The translations under genes and the position numbers were made by a program. A DNA stretch of 64,000 nucleotides from Aphanomyces cochlioides. Taxonomy: Eukaryota > Oomycota > Saprolegniomycetes > Saprolegniales > Verrucalvaceae. Below, in pieces: positions 20,631 to 32,938 of the stretch. The notes beneath the pieces were generated by a model. The model did no database searches, had not been told where the DNA came from, and was given only the letters and a program-made list of their open reading frames with translations. The stretch spans positions 558,001-622,000 of the forward strand of contig JAHQRK010000007.1 of assembly GCA_019828595.1 (NCBI GenBank), given 5' to 3'. Numbering within the stretch: the stretch's first letter is position 1; each line of letters begins with the position of its first letter.

Positions 20631-23179
20631 TCATTCAAGACCGTACTGTTTAAGTAGACCCTCCGTGGTAGGCAAGCGTCCTCGAAATCTCTCAAATGCT
20701 TCCAACGGATGTGCAGGTCCAGTCATTGCCAAGATCGTGTCTCGGTACTTTCGCCCCAACGCCAGCCATTCACCTTCAGATTTCGCTTCAGCAAAACTGG
20801 CATAAGCGTCTGCTGCGAGCATTTCAGACCAAAGATAGCTAGCGTCGTCGATGAGCCTCTCAAGACCTCGGCCGAGCGTCATACCTGTAGTAGCACGACG
20901 GATATAGCCCTGGAAAGATGTGCATGATGGAACAAATAGATTTGTCGTCTGGAAATGGAGGCAACAACGTGAACCTACAAGTGAATTTGTCAGTCTCCAT
21001 TCGTCGTGAAAGTCAAGAGTACTCTTGACTTGTTCGCCGAAAGACGTCAAAGATGGACTCGGACTCCGAGTATGGATCGTATTCGTGGTGAAGCGCTATA
21101 TCACAAGCTGCGATTTCGAGAAAGACCGCTGCGAACTTGAAAGCTCGCATGAAGGAACGCGCTTCCAAAAGTTTGTCGAAAAGCTCGTCAGGAAGTTGCT
21201 CTCCCGTCTCGACATGGCTTGAAATTGTTTGCAATGTCTCTAGCGAGGATAGATACGAGCTGTGCCTTGGACACGGAGAGTACCTCTGTGATAGCTGAAA
21301 TTCTCCATGAACTGTGACGAGAAGCCGACAACATCCCATTCAATCCCATGAGGTCTTGAGGCTCCCGTGTGGTCAGCCGCAGTCAACCCAATGCGAAGCC
21401 CAAATCCAAGCACAACAAAGAGATTCTGCACTTCCACAAAGTTCATCAAACAGGGCTTGTCATCCACCTAATCATGTTGTTCAACCAAGAAATGCAGACA
21501 GGTACGCACTGGTGGCGAGTAGTTGAGCATGAGAGCAATGACAGGAATGCGGACATGGGTCTTTTCGGACCGCAGGACGCGACTCCTTGCCGCGACTACT
21601 TCTATCCATGACAGCTTCATCTTCTCCCCTGGCCTCACAAACAAATCGAGATAGAATTGAGCGATCACGGGCTCGCCTGGTTGTTCTTTCGCTCGGATTT
21701 GGTAGTACTGGACGTCAGGATGCCACGTTTCTTCGCTTTCATCCGCAGTCTACGCATTGGATGAGTGCCGGAGATGGACTACTTTACCTCAATGCAAATA
21801 CCAAAGAGCTTGGTCAGAAACGCAAATATCCTCGGCAGAACCTACGTACGGTCGAGTCATTTCCTTCCCATGGAGAAGAATGGACGACACACAATCGACA
21901 ATGGAAAGTATGGTCGGATCACTTCGTCGTCGACCGCGTATTTCTCCTTGCGCATTCGCTCGACCCTGATCAAATTGGCTTACAATTGGATTTCCACCGA
22001 CAAAGACTACCAATATTTGATATCCCAAGTCTCAAGCGGTGCAGTTTGGCCATGGACTTCAGCAAATGCATGAATTTCGTCCATCTCGACAGCGGCTATA
22101 GCAAAGCACTTGTCTCGCAGTTCACGTAGCGTTTCCTGCACGACTTCGACGGACGGCGCCATCTTGTCAGCTAGACTCATCTCGGCGAACGTAGTGTAGC
22201 CTAAGAGTTGTGCCTTTTCTTGCCGAAGTTGTAGCATTTCTTGGATCACTGGCGTGTTGTCATGGGGTTCACTGCTGGCAATCAATTGCTGGGCACGATA
22301 GATGGCTTCACGTGTAGCTCGATTAGAGCATGTCTTCAGCACCATGAGGCCCTTTGTAACATTAACTGCATAAGGTCCATTTGCCGCAGTGGCTCCGTCG
22401 TGGCCAGAAGCAACTGCATCCTGCCGTTCATGAGCGGGGCGAGAGAAATACTTGAGAACGAACCTGGGCAAATTCAGCCAGAGATGACTCAGGCGCACCG
22501 TCGAGTTGACTGCGGTCGTGGAAAAGTAGCGTGGACGACTTTGTCGAGTCCAGGACATTGTTGGAGAACATATCGCTCTAGTCATACCACGCACGGTCAA
22601 GAGGGTCAAACCTGTTGACGAGGTACGAGTTCTTTCAGTCGGACGTCGATTTCGTTGAATCGCTCCCTGGCTCCGCCTGTGAGAGTCACGCCATTCAGCT
22701 TCATTTCAAGGAGAGCGCGGTCCAAAATGCGCTGCCCAGCATACATGTCAGCGCATGCCTAAACTCGATGGAGATACCTGTTGTTCGGACGTGAGTTCGG
22801 ACCACTGAGGACCGTCGCGAAGTGTCTGCATGGCTTCAAATATCTCGACGCTCTGCAGTCGTCGGCTCTGAATCGCGAGGACTTCTGCCTGCACTTCAGC
22901 TTTGGCTTCACGTAGTTCGGCTGAGTTGGAGACGTTAGAAAGATGGAGGACAATGCACCAGAGGCGATTGAGCGGGTCGTCGATGATTTCCAATCGATCC
23001 ATGACGGACTCCCATGTGATGTCGTCTTCAAGAAAAGCCAAATCGTCCTCGATCGCGTTCAAATCGAGCGCATATTCGCGGATGGCAGTGCGGATGGCTG
23101 GCACGATGTGCGATGCACGGATCTGGGCGAACGGCGGCAGCGCATAGTCCTCCACGCATTTCGTCAACGGATTGATCAT
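20631..23179 (-). CDS. M3L-2: M3 oligopeptidase-like pseudopeptidase, intact
   Basis: It starts at ATG 23179 (MINPLTKCVEDYALPPFAQI) and keeps the same exon layout as M3L-1. No frameshift or stop remains after removing the short introns. Landmarks are TWESVMDRLEIIDDPLNRLW, MFSNNVLDSTKSS, MAPSVEVVQETLRELRDKCF, EETWHPDVQYYQIRAKEQPG, and C-terminal YLWSEMLAADAYASF...FRGRLPTTEGLLKQYGLE with a TGA at 20631. The zinc motif reads VVLGF (NLFVVLGFGLRIGLT) and the third ligand is Gly (WDVVGFSSQFMEN), so three ligands and the catalytic Glu are gone. The C-terminal tyrosine-rich substrate loop (SCYYRYLWSEM) is kept. Its upstream boxes match M3L-1. Family certain; function unknown. Confidence 0.85.
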
Positions 23180-23263
23180 ATTTGTCAAAGTGGGTTCTGA
23201 TACACTGGCGCAATTGTTTACAATTGACAGTGGGCAGGTGAGGCTGGCCAAATGCACAATGAT

Positions 23264-23277
23264 GGTGGCAACTTTGT
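23264..23277 (-). promoter_or_regulatory. Proximal box ACAAAGTTGCCACC of M3L-2
   Basis: It lies 85 bases upstream of the ATG at 23179. Confidence 0.5.
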
Positions 23278-23459
23278 TTCCAGGACACGGTACCATCAAG
23301 ACGAAGGCCGGACGCACTCGATTGAGCCCTTGTCTTGGGAACGAGCGCACTTTCTTTCTAGCTACAATGCCAATTGGCTCTCGTCAATACATGCTGAGCA
23401 ACGTCGTGCGATGTCGCTTCTTGTGCTGGTTCGACTATCAAACCTCGTCGTTCTAAATT

Positions 23460-23473
23460 GACCGACCAGATGA
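23460..23473 (-). promoter_or_regulatory. Distal box TCATCTGGTCGGTC of M3L-2
   Basis: It lies 281 bases upstream of the ATG. Confidence 0.5.
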
Positions 23474-24522
23474 TGCAGAGGCCACCAACTGTCCCGAAAG
23501 CGAAAGCTTCAGGTGGTAAACCCACTGCCACCAGTCGTGCTGACGTATCGTGAGGCGAAGGCACGTTGATGTGGTCTCAATTGGCGATATCACGACCGCG
23601 AGATGATGACAAGTTGGTCTATTTTTGTCGGGAAAGCTCTTCATCCAAGGGATTCGTCGTCGTCACGGGACTGTCTGACTGGATAACGCTGGTCATTGTT
23701 GAAGCGTGTTGAGAATTGCAAACCACGCGCGAAAGAAACATCTCATAGTGGGTTCGAGTCCAACAGGACATTCCCACAGTCGATGGAAAGACGAAGCACC
23801 AATGTGGCCAACGTTGGAGGATTTGGTAGACGTGCAATGAAATGTTTCGATCACGTCGTCAGGAGCTTGTAATGTCGTGCAAGGATCACTGTCTCTGACT
23901 TTCTGACGAGGGAGCACAGCCTTACTCACACACCCAAGCGCCGAGAACGGATGAACACTCTCCATGATTATTAGCAAGTCTGAAATCTGCAACAACTTCT
24001 CCCCTTCCCCCGGGAGTCGGATATGAAACTTTGTGCATTTAGCAAGTCCGCAAACTGAATATCCGTGTTAGTTGCATTTAAAGTTCAAGATACACACTGA
24101 GCACTTTACTTTTTGTCGCAATGCACAATCGCGCTCTGTTGCTTCGGAGATCCTCCATCTCTCGACGACTTCGCCTGCATTTACTCCGAAGAGCTGTTCA
24201 TAATGACCGATTGGCAATTCTTAACGTCACATTCACCTTGGAGGAGCGCAAGCTCTGACTTCCCCATTGCGCAAATTGTCTTCTTTCTTCTATCCCTCTC
24301 TTCCTCTGAAAAGCAGCAGGTTGTGGGCTTGCTAAATATCTCTATTGCATCAGGAGGTGAAAAAGACTCTTGTTTTCAAAATGGAGCAGTGCGTTCGCAG
24401 CATGCCATCCATGAGCTAGAGTGTCATTGCGACGTCGGTGGTCCGAGAAGGCAAGCACCACGAGGTCGTATCAACCACAGAAGTGACAACGTCAGAAAGT
24501 TTCTCGTTCTTGACAGTTTTGT

Positions 24523-27006
24523 TCACGCAAAGCGTGCCGGTCCAGTCAAGGCCAAGATTGTATCGCGGTATTTTCGCCCCAAGGCCATCCACTCTTCCTC
24601 GTTTGCAGCTTCATTAAAGCACGCGTACGAGTCTGCAGCGAGCATTTCCGACCAGACGTAGCTACAATAGCACATAAGACTCCCCGCGCATGCATTTGAA
24701 GGCATGCCTGTAATAACTTGCTGCGTATAGACTTGGGAAGATGTGCTCGAGGGCACAGATAAATTTGTCGTCGTGAAATGGCGGCTGTAGTGTGAACCTA
24801 GAGGAGGAGAACGTGAATGCTTTCAACGAGAAGCGAGACCTACTCGTGTCTCCTCCGTCGGAAGACGTCAAACATGGCGTCCGAGTCTGCATGTGGGTCG
24901 AACTCGTGATGGAGTGCCATGTCGTATGAAGCCACTTCGAGATCGGCAGTGTTCGGCAAAGTTTGTCGCTTGCATAAACGTCCTCGACTTGTAGATTCTG
25001 TCGAAGATCTCGTCGGGAAGCGGCTCTCCTGTCTCGACGTGGCATGATATCGACTTGAGCGTCTCTAGCGATTGCCTGTCAGTTGAGAGGACGACAAAGT
25101 GGCCAAGTTTTACCGCGGTGATAGCAAAAGTTATGCATGAATTGAGCAGAGAAACCAACTGCATCCCATTCAATTCCATGCGGTCTCGACGACGCCGTGT
25201 ACTCTGCAGCAGTGAGTCCGATGCGGAGACCATAGCCCAGCACGAAAAATAGATTTTCCACGTCAAACCAGGGCATCAAGTATGGTTTGCCTTCCACCTA
25301 CAGCCGTCATCGTCATGAAAGCGATCCACCTTGGTTATCCTACCGGCGCCGGTTGATTAAACATGAGAGCAAAGACAGGAATGCGAATATTGGCTTTCTC
25401 GGTCCGCAAGACGCGACTCCTCGGCGCGACCACCTCAATCCACGACAATGCCTTCTTCTCCCCCGGCCTTGCATATAAATCGAGATAAAACTGCGCAATC
25501 ACCGGCTCGCCAGGCTGCTCCAGCGCTCGAATTTGGTAGTACAGGACGACAGGATGCCACGTTTCCTCGCTTTCGTCAGCGGTCTATTGCATTTTACAAG
25601 TCATGGGGGAAGTACTTGCTGCTTTACCTCGATGCGAATACCAAAGAGCTTGGAGAGGAAGTCAAAAACCCTGGGAGGACCTACAGTCAAGTCAATCTTC
25701 GTCTCGTACGCCTTTGGATTACCGATGGCAATGAAAAGTAAGCGCTGATCAAGTCATTGTCCAACGCGTATTTGTCGTTGCGCATCTTGTTAATCCTAGA
25801 TGACCAGTGCGATGAAATCCACACCGCACGGCTTGCAACACTGTACCAGTAACGAATATCCCATGCCTGCAGTGGCTCGACTTGACCATGGGCTTCGGCA
25901 TAAGCTTTCAATTGCCGCAGCTCGACGGCTGATACTTCAAAGCACTTGTCCCGCAGCTCGCGCAGCATTTCCTGCACAACTTCGACAGACGGCGCCATCT
26001 TATCTGCAAGGCTCATTTCAGCAAACGTGGTGTAGCCGAGGAGGTTGGCCCGTTCTCGTCGAAGTTGTAGCATCTCGTGGATGACAGAAGTGTTGTCGTG
26101 GGGTTCACGGCTGGCCCGAGTTCGGTTGGCGCGATAGACGGCCTCCCGCGTCGACGCGTTGGAGCAATTATGAAGCAGCGGCACTGTGTTTTTTCCATCG
26201 AGCAAAATTTTCCAAGGTCCATTTGCCGCCGTAGCTCCCTCGTAACCTGCAGCGACTGCATCCTGCCGTGGATTAACAAGTCCGACACTAGTTTTCAAGT
26301 GCCTACCCGAGCAAAGAGCGAGTCATCAATTCCCTCTAATTGACTGCGGGCATGGAGGACAAGGGATGTCTTTGTCGCGTCCAGCAAGTTGTTGGAGAAA
26401 ATGTCGCCCTAGTCACACGACGAGCTCGTAAGAGGGACGAAGTGTGAGGAGGTACGAGTTGTTTGAGTCGGACATCGATTTCATTGAAGCGTTCTTTCTC
26501 CGCGCCTGTTAATGCCACACCATTGAGCTTCATTTCAAGGATAGAGCGGTCCAAAATACGCTAACTGTCCGTCACGACTGAAATTCCAGAGCTCTAAAGC
26601 ATACCTGTTGTTCGGACGTGAGTTCGGCCCACCGTGGCCCGTCGCGAAGAGTCTGCATGGCTTCAAAGATCTCGACGCTCTGCTGTCGTCGGCTCTGAAT
26701 CGCGAGCACCTCTGCCTGGACTTCAGCTTTGGCTTCACGGAGTTCCACTGAATTCGCAACACCTGAGAGATGGAGGACAATGCGCCAGAGGCGGTTGAGC
26801 GGGTCGTCGATGATTTCCAATCGATCCATGACGGACTCCCATGTGATGTCGTCTTGAAAGAAAGACAAATCGTCCTCAATTGCGTTCAAGTCGAGCGCAT
26901 ATTCCTGGATAGCTGCACGAATAGCTGGCACAATGTCCGAGACGCGGAGCTGGGCGAACGGAGGCAGCGCGTAGTTCTCCGCGCATCTCGTCAACGGATT
27001 GATCAT
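24523..27006 (-). pseudogene. M3L-3: M3-like copy with frameshifts and truncated C-terminus
   Basis: It starts at ATG 27006 (MINPLTRCAENYALPPFAQL) with the usual exon order. A one-base deletion at about 25670 breaks the exon that should read VLPRVFDFLSKLFG, and another shift lies near 24950 in the exon before DMALHHEFDPHADSDAMFDV. The C-terminal exon (YVWSEMLAADSYACFNEA) departs from the family after LALTGPA and stops at 24523, so the last 25 or so residues (HPL...QYGLE) are missing. The zinc motif reads FVLGY and the third ligand is Gly, so the active site was probably lost before the gene broke, since intact copies have the same changes. Confidence 0.8.
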
Positions 27007-27091
27007 CTTCAATTCGGTTCTGAAGCGCTCAACGCACGCCAGTGCAACATGCAGTTGACAAGACGGTGAGGAGATAGACAGGACATTGTTC

Positions 27092-27105
27092 GGTGGCAAC
27101 TTTGT
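27092..27105 (-). promoter_or_regulatory. Proximal box ACAAAGTTGCCACC of M3L-3
   Basis: It lies 86 bases upstream of the ATG at 27006. Confidence 0.5.
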
Positions 27106-27275
27106 CACCAGCGGGTCGCAGTTCGCTGGATGTCGTGGGCGCTGCGCTACTGCACCAGTAGAGTAAGCATTCGAGTTCTAGCTCGGCTGCGACTCGGTCT
27201 GAGGCTGTGATGGCGCTGGAGGCTCCTCCTCACCTCGTTCATGGTTGGAAGATGACGCTGTTCCGTTCAAAAATA

Positions 27276-27289
27276 GACCGACCAGATGA
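27276..27289 (-). promoter_or_regulatory. Distal box TCATCTGGTCGGTC of M3L-3
   Basis: It lies 270 bases upstream of the ATG. Confidence 0.5.
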
Positions 27290-27989
27290 GACAGAGGCAC
27301 CCAACTTGGGTGTCCATCTGTCTGCGTATCGCCCACTTCCGAGCGCCAAATCCACTTGCGTCAGGATCGAGTTGGGAGCATCGACGCAACAGGTCCTCGT
27401 GCGTTGTTGATGCGCTTTGGTGGTCATGACAAAGATGGCTCTCGCGTGCAATTGTGACTTTTCACGAGATGACAGCCAAAGATTTGGGTCAGACTGTCTT
27501 GATAACGTTGTCACTGCTTGACGCGTGTCGACGATCGTGAAGAACGCAATGCAGACAACATCCAACTGAGAGCGACGCACTGCAAGTTGGACGCGTCAGA
27601 ATGATGCGATCGCTTGTTCGCTCCGTCGTTGAGGCTGGATCGAGGTCGAAGTGTCGGTCCTCCACCCCTGAAGACAGTTCAACCTCAGAGAGGTAGTACA
27701 GACGTCTGTGATGCAATGAAGAACTTGGATACGCTCCTCGTCACGTACCACTTGTAATGGCCTGCTGGATGTCACGCTGGTGCTTCATCCCATGGACATT
27801 GGCCATCTTGGCTTGGACAAGGCCACAACCGACCAACGAGGTGAGCAATGCCCCGTTCCAGATTGCCGACTCGAAGTTTGACCAGCTTTAACATGCCCAG
27901 GACGATAATACGTACTGGATGAAGACTTCGTTGCTTCCAGGTGCATTTAAAAAGTGTCCCCCAGAGATCCACGGTGACGACGGGCCACG

Positions 27990-28720
27990 TACACAACCAG
28001 GACGTGTGTTGCTCATCGCGGGTGTAGACAAACTTTGGCAACTTGGTTCCATGCAAGACATTGTTGGAGAAAAGATCGACATGGACATATCTTCAAGAGT
28101 TCGTTGAATCGGATGTCGATTTCATTGAAGCGTTCTTTCTCCGTGCCTGTTAATGCCACGCCAGTGAACTTCATGTCGAGAAAAAGAGGAGCTGGCCACG
28201 TCTGCTAGCCAATGGATTCTCACAATCGCGACAACTTCTACTGGGACTTCAGCTATGACTGCATCAAGTTCGGCTGAATTCGCGACGCCAGAGGCGGTGA
28301 AGCGGGTCGTCGATGATTTCCAATCGATCCATGACAGACTTCCATGTGATGTCGCCTTCAAAGAAGGACAAATTGTCCTCGAGCCCGTTCAAGTCGAGCG
28401 CATAATCCTGACTGAAAGCGAGTGTGAGGTACTCGATGACGTAGATAATGCTGGAGGCTCAGCTTATCTTCTTCGTCGCACGACACTGCAAGAAGTGATG
28501 CGAGATGAGGGACCGCAGGACACAGCTCGTCGTCGCGACAACCTCGATCCACGAGCCAGTCTTCCGCTCGCCCGACCGAGATTGCAAATCGAGAAACAAC
28601 TCGGCTCGCTTGGATTTGCTAGAACAGGATGTCAAAATGGCACGTTTCCTCTCGCTTTCATCGGCAGATTTCACTTCGAATCCCAAAGAGCTTGGAGAGA
28701 ACATCAAACATAATGGGATA
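27990..28720 (-). pseudogene. M3L-4: scrambled remnants of an M3-like copy
   Basis: Four pieces of the family are recognisable on the minus strand. An exon-6 piece at about 28490-28720 encodes ELFLDLQSRSGERKTGSWIE. An exon-1 piece at 28280-28420 encodes DLNGLEDNLSFFEG...MDRLEIIDDPL, and next to it the region around ANSAEL is deleted. The exon-2 piece at about 28110-28175 reads MKFTGVALTGTEKERFNEID, and the exon-3 piece near 28040-28090 reads LFSNNVLHGTKLPK. The exon-6 piece lies upstream of exon 1, so the locus is rearranged. Clearly dead. Confidence 0.75.
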
Positions 28721-28771
28721 ATTAAATGATTGAGCGATCTGTTGCCATCAACGTGGTGGCAACGCGAGTCA

Positions 28772-31129
28772 TCATTCGAGGCCATACTGCTTGAGCAACC
28801 CCTCAGTTGTGGGTAGTCGCCCACGAAATTTCTCAAACGCCTCCATGGGATGTCGAGGTCCGGCCAAGGATAAAATCGTGTCTCGGAACTTTTCGTCCCA
28901 ATGCCATGAGCTCGTCGTCACTCTTGGCTTCTGCGAAACACGCAAATGCGTCCGTGGCGAGCATCTCCGACCAGACGTAGCTAGAGCAGTATGTTAGAAC
29001 CTCGTGAGCTGTTACTTGACGGACCTGAAATCACTCGAGGGGTGTTGAAAGATATAGTCCAGCGAACAAATGTACTTGTCGTCGTGAAATGGTGGTCGAG
29101 GAGAAAACCTAACATGCACAGATGAGGCTAACAAGGTAGTTAGGAGAGTTTGTACTCTTGAGTTCTCCGACGAAAGATGTCAAACATGGCGTCAGAGCCT
29201 GAATATGGATAGAATTCATGGTGGAGTGCCAGGTCATACGCTGAAAGGTCGAGAAACGTGGCGGCGAAATGCGTTCCCCGCATGGACGAACTAGCTTTTT
29301 CGACTCTGTGAAAGATGTCGTCGGGGAGAGGCTCGCCAGTTTCAATGTGGCTTGACATGGACAGAATCGTCTCTAGAAACGACCATCAGCGTTGAGCGTT
29401 GAATGCACCTTTGTGAAGGCAAAAATTCTGCATAAACTGAGGGACGAAGCCGACGGCGTCCCATTCAATGCCATGAGGTTTAGTGGCCATCGCAAGCTCA
29501 GCGGCAGTGAGCCCAACGCGGAGGCCAAAGCCAAGCATGGTAAACGTGGATTGCACATCGGCTAATGTCATCAAATACGGCTTGTCGTTGACCTAGAGCT
29601 GAATCAATATGACGACAGAGAGTCTATTGCAGTACTGGCGCCGAGTGATGAAACATGAGCGTAAACACTGGAAGGCGGACGTCGGCTTTTTCGGATCGAA
29701 GGACACGACTTCGCCCTGCAACGACGTCGATCCAAGCGCCGGTCTTCTTTTCCCCCGGCCTTGCATATAAATCGGGATAGAATTGGGCGACAAGAGGCTC
29801 GCCTGGTTGCTCCAGAGCTCGAATTTGATAGTATTGAACGTCAGGATGCCACGTTTCTGCGCTTTCCTCAGCAGCCTTTCCATCGCGTGAGAGGACAAGA
29901 ACCAAGAACACACCTCGATACGAATGCCAAACAGCTTGGACAAGAACTCAAACATCTTTGGCAGGACCTACAAGTCCCAAGTCATTCACCAAACAGGAGT
30001 AGCACGACTACGGTCGATATTGGAAAGTAAGATCGAATCAATTCGTTCTCCAAGTCGTATTTTTCCTTGCGCATGTGCTCGAACCCTGGTAAAGTCGAGT
30101 AGTGAGAAGAGAATAGAATGAATGGATCGCACCAGTGAAAGTAGTCCCAAGGCTGAAGCGGCAAGACGTGACCATGCGCGAGTGCGAATGCTTGGAGCTC
30201 TCGCATTTCGTCGTATGCAATGTCAAACCACTTTTCCCGCAGTTCATGCAACATTTCCTGCACGACTTCGACGGACGGCGCCATCTTGTCAGCTAGATTC
30301 ATCTCTGCAAAGGTAGGATAGCCGACTAAGTTGGCCATTTCTTGACGGAGCTTAGCATCTCGAGAATGACAGGCGTGTTGTCGTACGGTTCGCTGCTGGC
30401 TCTAGTTCGGTTGGCACGATACACGGCTTCACAAGTGGCAGCGTTCGTGCAGCTCCGGAGGACTGGTAGGACGTTTCTTAAATCGAGGAGGATTTTCCAA
30501 GGCCCATTTGCAGCAGTGGCGCCTTCGTAGCCACCAGCTACTGCTTCCTGGAGCGCGCTAGTGAGTCCGATGTATCTATTTTGGCACCTACCCGAGCAAA
30601 GACAGCGAGGATAGAGTCTGGCACGCCGTCTAGTTGACTTCGATCGTGAAGGATAAGCTCGGAAGACTTGGTTGCATCCAAGACATTGTTGGAGAAGATT
30701 TCAGCCTAGCCATCCCGTGAAACTCTCAAGTGGCAGTGAGGAGCGCTACGAGTTGTTTCAGACGAACGTTGACTTCGTTGAATCGCTCTTTGGCTCGATA
30801 CTCTGCAGTCGTCGGCTCTGAATCGCAAGCACTTCTGCCTGGACTTCAGCTTTGGCTTGACGCCGTTCGGCTGAATTGGCGACACTCGTGAGATGAAGGA
30901 CAATGCGCCAGAGGCGGTTGAGCGGGTCATCGATGAGTTCCAATCGATCCATGACGGACTCCCACGTGATGTCGTCTTGAAAGAAAGACAAATCGTCCTC
31001 GATCGCGTTCAAGTCGAGCGCATATTCACGGATGGCTGTGCGGATGGCCGGCACAATGTCCGAGACGCGGAGCTGGGCGAACGGAGGCAGCGGATAGTCC
31101 TCCAAGCAACGAGTCAACGGATTGACCAT
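28772..31129 (-). pseudogene. M3L-5: M3-like copy with an internal deletion and frameshifts
   Basis: ATG 31129 opens MVNPLTRCLEDYPLPPFAQL. Near 30800 the gene jumps from IQSRRLQS directly to KERFNEVNVRLKQL, removing the end of exon 1, intron 1 and half of exon 2, and shifts frame. One base is missing at about 30352 in the exon reading EMLQLRQEMANLVGYPTF, and one is added at about 28890 (GRKFRDT region). The zinc motif reads TMLGF and the third ligand is Gly (WDAVGFVPQF). The C-terminal exon is otherwise present to a TGA at 28772. A Merlin transposon begins 99 bases upstream of the ATG, so the promoter region is also disrupted. Confidence 0.8.
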
Positions 31130-31283
31130 TTCGGTGATTTCACGTCTGATACGCTCATCGCACGCAAGTCCAATTGATGGATCACGGTGAGATGATGCGA
31201 CACGAGCTAATGTCGGCTCTGCCACAACATCTCCCCGCAAAAATAAATGAAAACTTATTTAATATAGTGAGTTCATTATTGAT

Positions 31284-32362
31284 TTATCTGGAGCTTATAG
31301 CTTGACATATTCCACACATTATTTGCTCGTCGCGAGCACGCATCGGGAAAAACCAGGATCGCCAGAGGTACTCATCAAGCAGCTCAGGAATCATATCCTT
31401 CGCTACACCGCGCATGGCCTTCAAATGCCTCTTCACACGCATTTCCCACACACCTTCAATAGTTTGTGTGTGGTTGACACATTGATGCGAATAATTCATA
31501 TCTATCAGATCAATAAGTACAAATCGTAACTGAAAACTACCTGACAACAGTCTGTTGTTCTCTAGAGTGTGTCTCTCGTTTGCGGACACATATGAAGAGA
31601 ATTTGTCCGAGATAATCAAAGTTCCCGGCTTGATATGCTCCTTGATGATTGTAGAAAGTGTTTGTTTCGACCTATCATTGAAAACAAGGCGACCAAACCA
31701 CTTCCCCGTGGCTCGATCTACGCCACCGAAGAGCCAGCAGTCGTCATAATGGCGGCCACGATTATACTTAGATTTCTTTTTAAGAGAAGTTTTGTCTATT
31801 TCGACGATACATCCCTCGCCGCCTATCTAGAAAACACTTTTAAAGAGATCCTGAGAGAAAGACTTACCACAGCATTGCATCGCACAAGATCTTCCGAGCA
31901 GATATCTCGACATTCTCAGTAGAGTTTCGTAACGGTCGTTACTGAAACCGCAACTTCCTGAGCCGCTTTAGTAACGGGTCGTTGAGCTGCCCAACAGTAG
32001 AGCAATCTCACGACTTTTGAGATGCTAATGTGGAAATTCTTAAAGAATGTTCCACTCCTCACGCTTGTCTCGCTCTTCGAGCATGACCCCTTATGGCAGC
32101 GCCATCGCATAGCGGTCAGATGCATAGAATTTCCACAGTTCTTACAGTACATAGCAGATCTAATGAGACCCGCTTGCATGCACCAACGGACAACGGATTC
32201 ATCCGTTTTGAGTGCCTCATGAATCGCAGCGTATGAGAAACGGGCGGCATTGGACAAGTCGTAGCCACTCATGGCTACACTGTGAAAGACGAAGTGAGTA
32301 CGGGGAGGAAATGGGGTTGAGTGACTTCGATTGAAATCGCCAGCCGAAATTTTGGCGGTCAT
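31284..32362 (-). CDS. Merlin transposase (ISXO2/IS1595-type DDE)
   Basis: From ATG 32362 (a later ATG at 32272 is possible) the protein has a zinc-ribbon-like CKNCGNSMHLTAMRWRCHKG, then VRSGTFFKNFHISISKVVRL and LLYCWAAQRPVTKAAQEVAV. Removing an intron near 31815-31860 gives CIVEIDKTSLKKKSKYNRG (first Asp) and GGVDRATGKWFGRLVF. IISDKFSSY (second Asp) follows, and after a second short intron near 31495-31533 NYSHQCVNHTQTIEGVWEMR (Glu) and LLDEYLWRSWF. All three catalytic acids are present and no stop interrupts the spliced frame. The TTATCCGGA leader repeat precedes the ATG. Confidence 0.8.
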
Positions 32363-32367
32363 TTGTC

Positions 32368-32400
32368 TTATCCGGACGAATTTGTAATTGTTATCCGGAA
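32368..32400 (-). promoter_or_regulatory. TTATCCGGA direct-repeat leader of Merlin transposase
   Basis: Read on the plus strand, two TTATCCGGA copies lie 23 bases apart, start to start, immediately upstream of the transposase ATG. The arrangement resembles 5293-5323. Confidence 0.45.
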
Positions 32401-32451
32401 TGTTTATAGATAATGTTCATTTATTTATGTTAAATAATTTGCGGGGAGATG

Positions 32452-32938
32452 GATGATCGACCGACCACCAACAACGCTGCCCGTTGTTGATCGTCAAGCG
32501 GATGAGAAAACAACACAAGTCCGCCACTCTTCAATGCTGAGTGCTGAGGGAAAGTTATTCAAACGGACTACTGCAGGAAAGTTTCGACATGCAGCTGGCT
32601 TAAGTTTATAGGGTTCACCAAGGTTTGTCGTACATTCAACAGATAGCTCGATGGTAAAACATCCGAGGATGAAAGTCAAGCGTCTACTCCAGCATGGCGA
32701 CGAAAACTATTGCTTTGATCGTGCTCCTCGGCTGGCCAGTGCTGCAGTTTGACACAAACTCATGGTTGGCATTTGCCTTGGGAACTCTCCGAAGCGGCTT
32801 GCACGTTTGACATTGTCTGGACGAGAATTCCAAACGTTGGTGGTGGTCAAGACTTGCGGGAGTATATATCTAGTCTCGAATCTACTTTGTCTACCCACTA
32901 ATACTGCCGATGCTGTCTATCCACTAGTTTTTTTCGTC
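32452..32938. other. 3' flank of M3L-6
   Basis: No gene. ACAACGCTGCCCGTTGTTGA near 32469 matches the 3'-flank blocks after M3L-1 and M3L-2. Confidence 0.5.

Larger units (their letters stand above)
23180..24522. other. Spacer between M3L-2 and M3L-3
   Basis: It contains the M3L-2 promoter boxes. From about 23640 it resembles the 3'-flank blocks of other copies. An open frame on the plus strand at 24113-24661 lacks an ATG and overlaps antisense M3L-3, so I do not call it a gene. Confidence 0.55.
27007..27989. other. Spacer upstream of M3L-3
   Basis: It holds the M3L-3 promoter boxes and otherwise no convincing gene; short open frames on the minus strand lack recognisable motifs. Confidence 0.5.
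31228..32451 (-). mobile_element. Merlin (IS1595-like) DNA transposon, apparently intact
   Basis: Perfect 14-base inverted ends (CATCTCCCCGCAAA at 31228-31241 and its complement at 32438-32451), with ATAAATGAA repeated just inside both, enclose one transposase gene. The total is 1,224 bases. No clear 8-9-base target duplication is visible. It lies in the promoter region of pseudogene M3L-5. Confidence 0.8.

Noticed and set aside
22902..23200. Recurring plus-strand ORFs reading RVVDDFQSIHDGLPCD opposite exon 1 of each minus-strand copy
   Set aside because: They recur only because exon 1 is conserved. They are antisense of NRLW..WESVMDRLEIIDD and have no independent start or motif.
23747..23757. 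GGTTCGAGTCC, a perfect tRNA B-box
   Set aside because: No A-box or cloverleaf can be formed around it. It lies in the duplicated 3'-flank sequence.
24113..24661. 182-codon open frame on the plus strand
   Set aside because: It opens with TTG, has no motif, and its second half is the antisense of the M3L-3 last exon.
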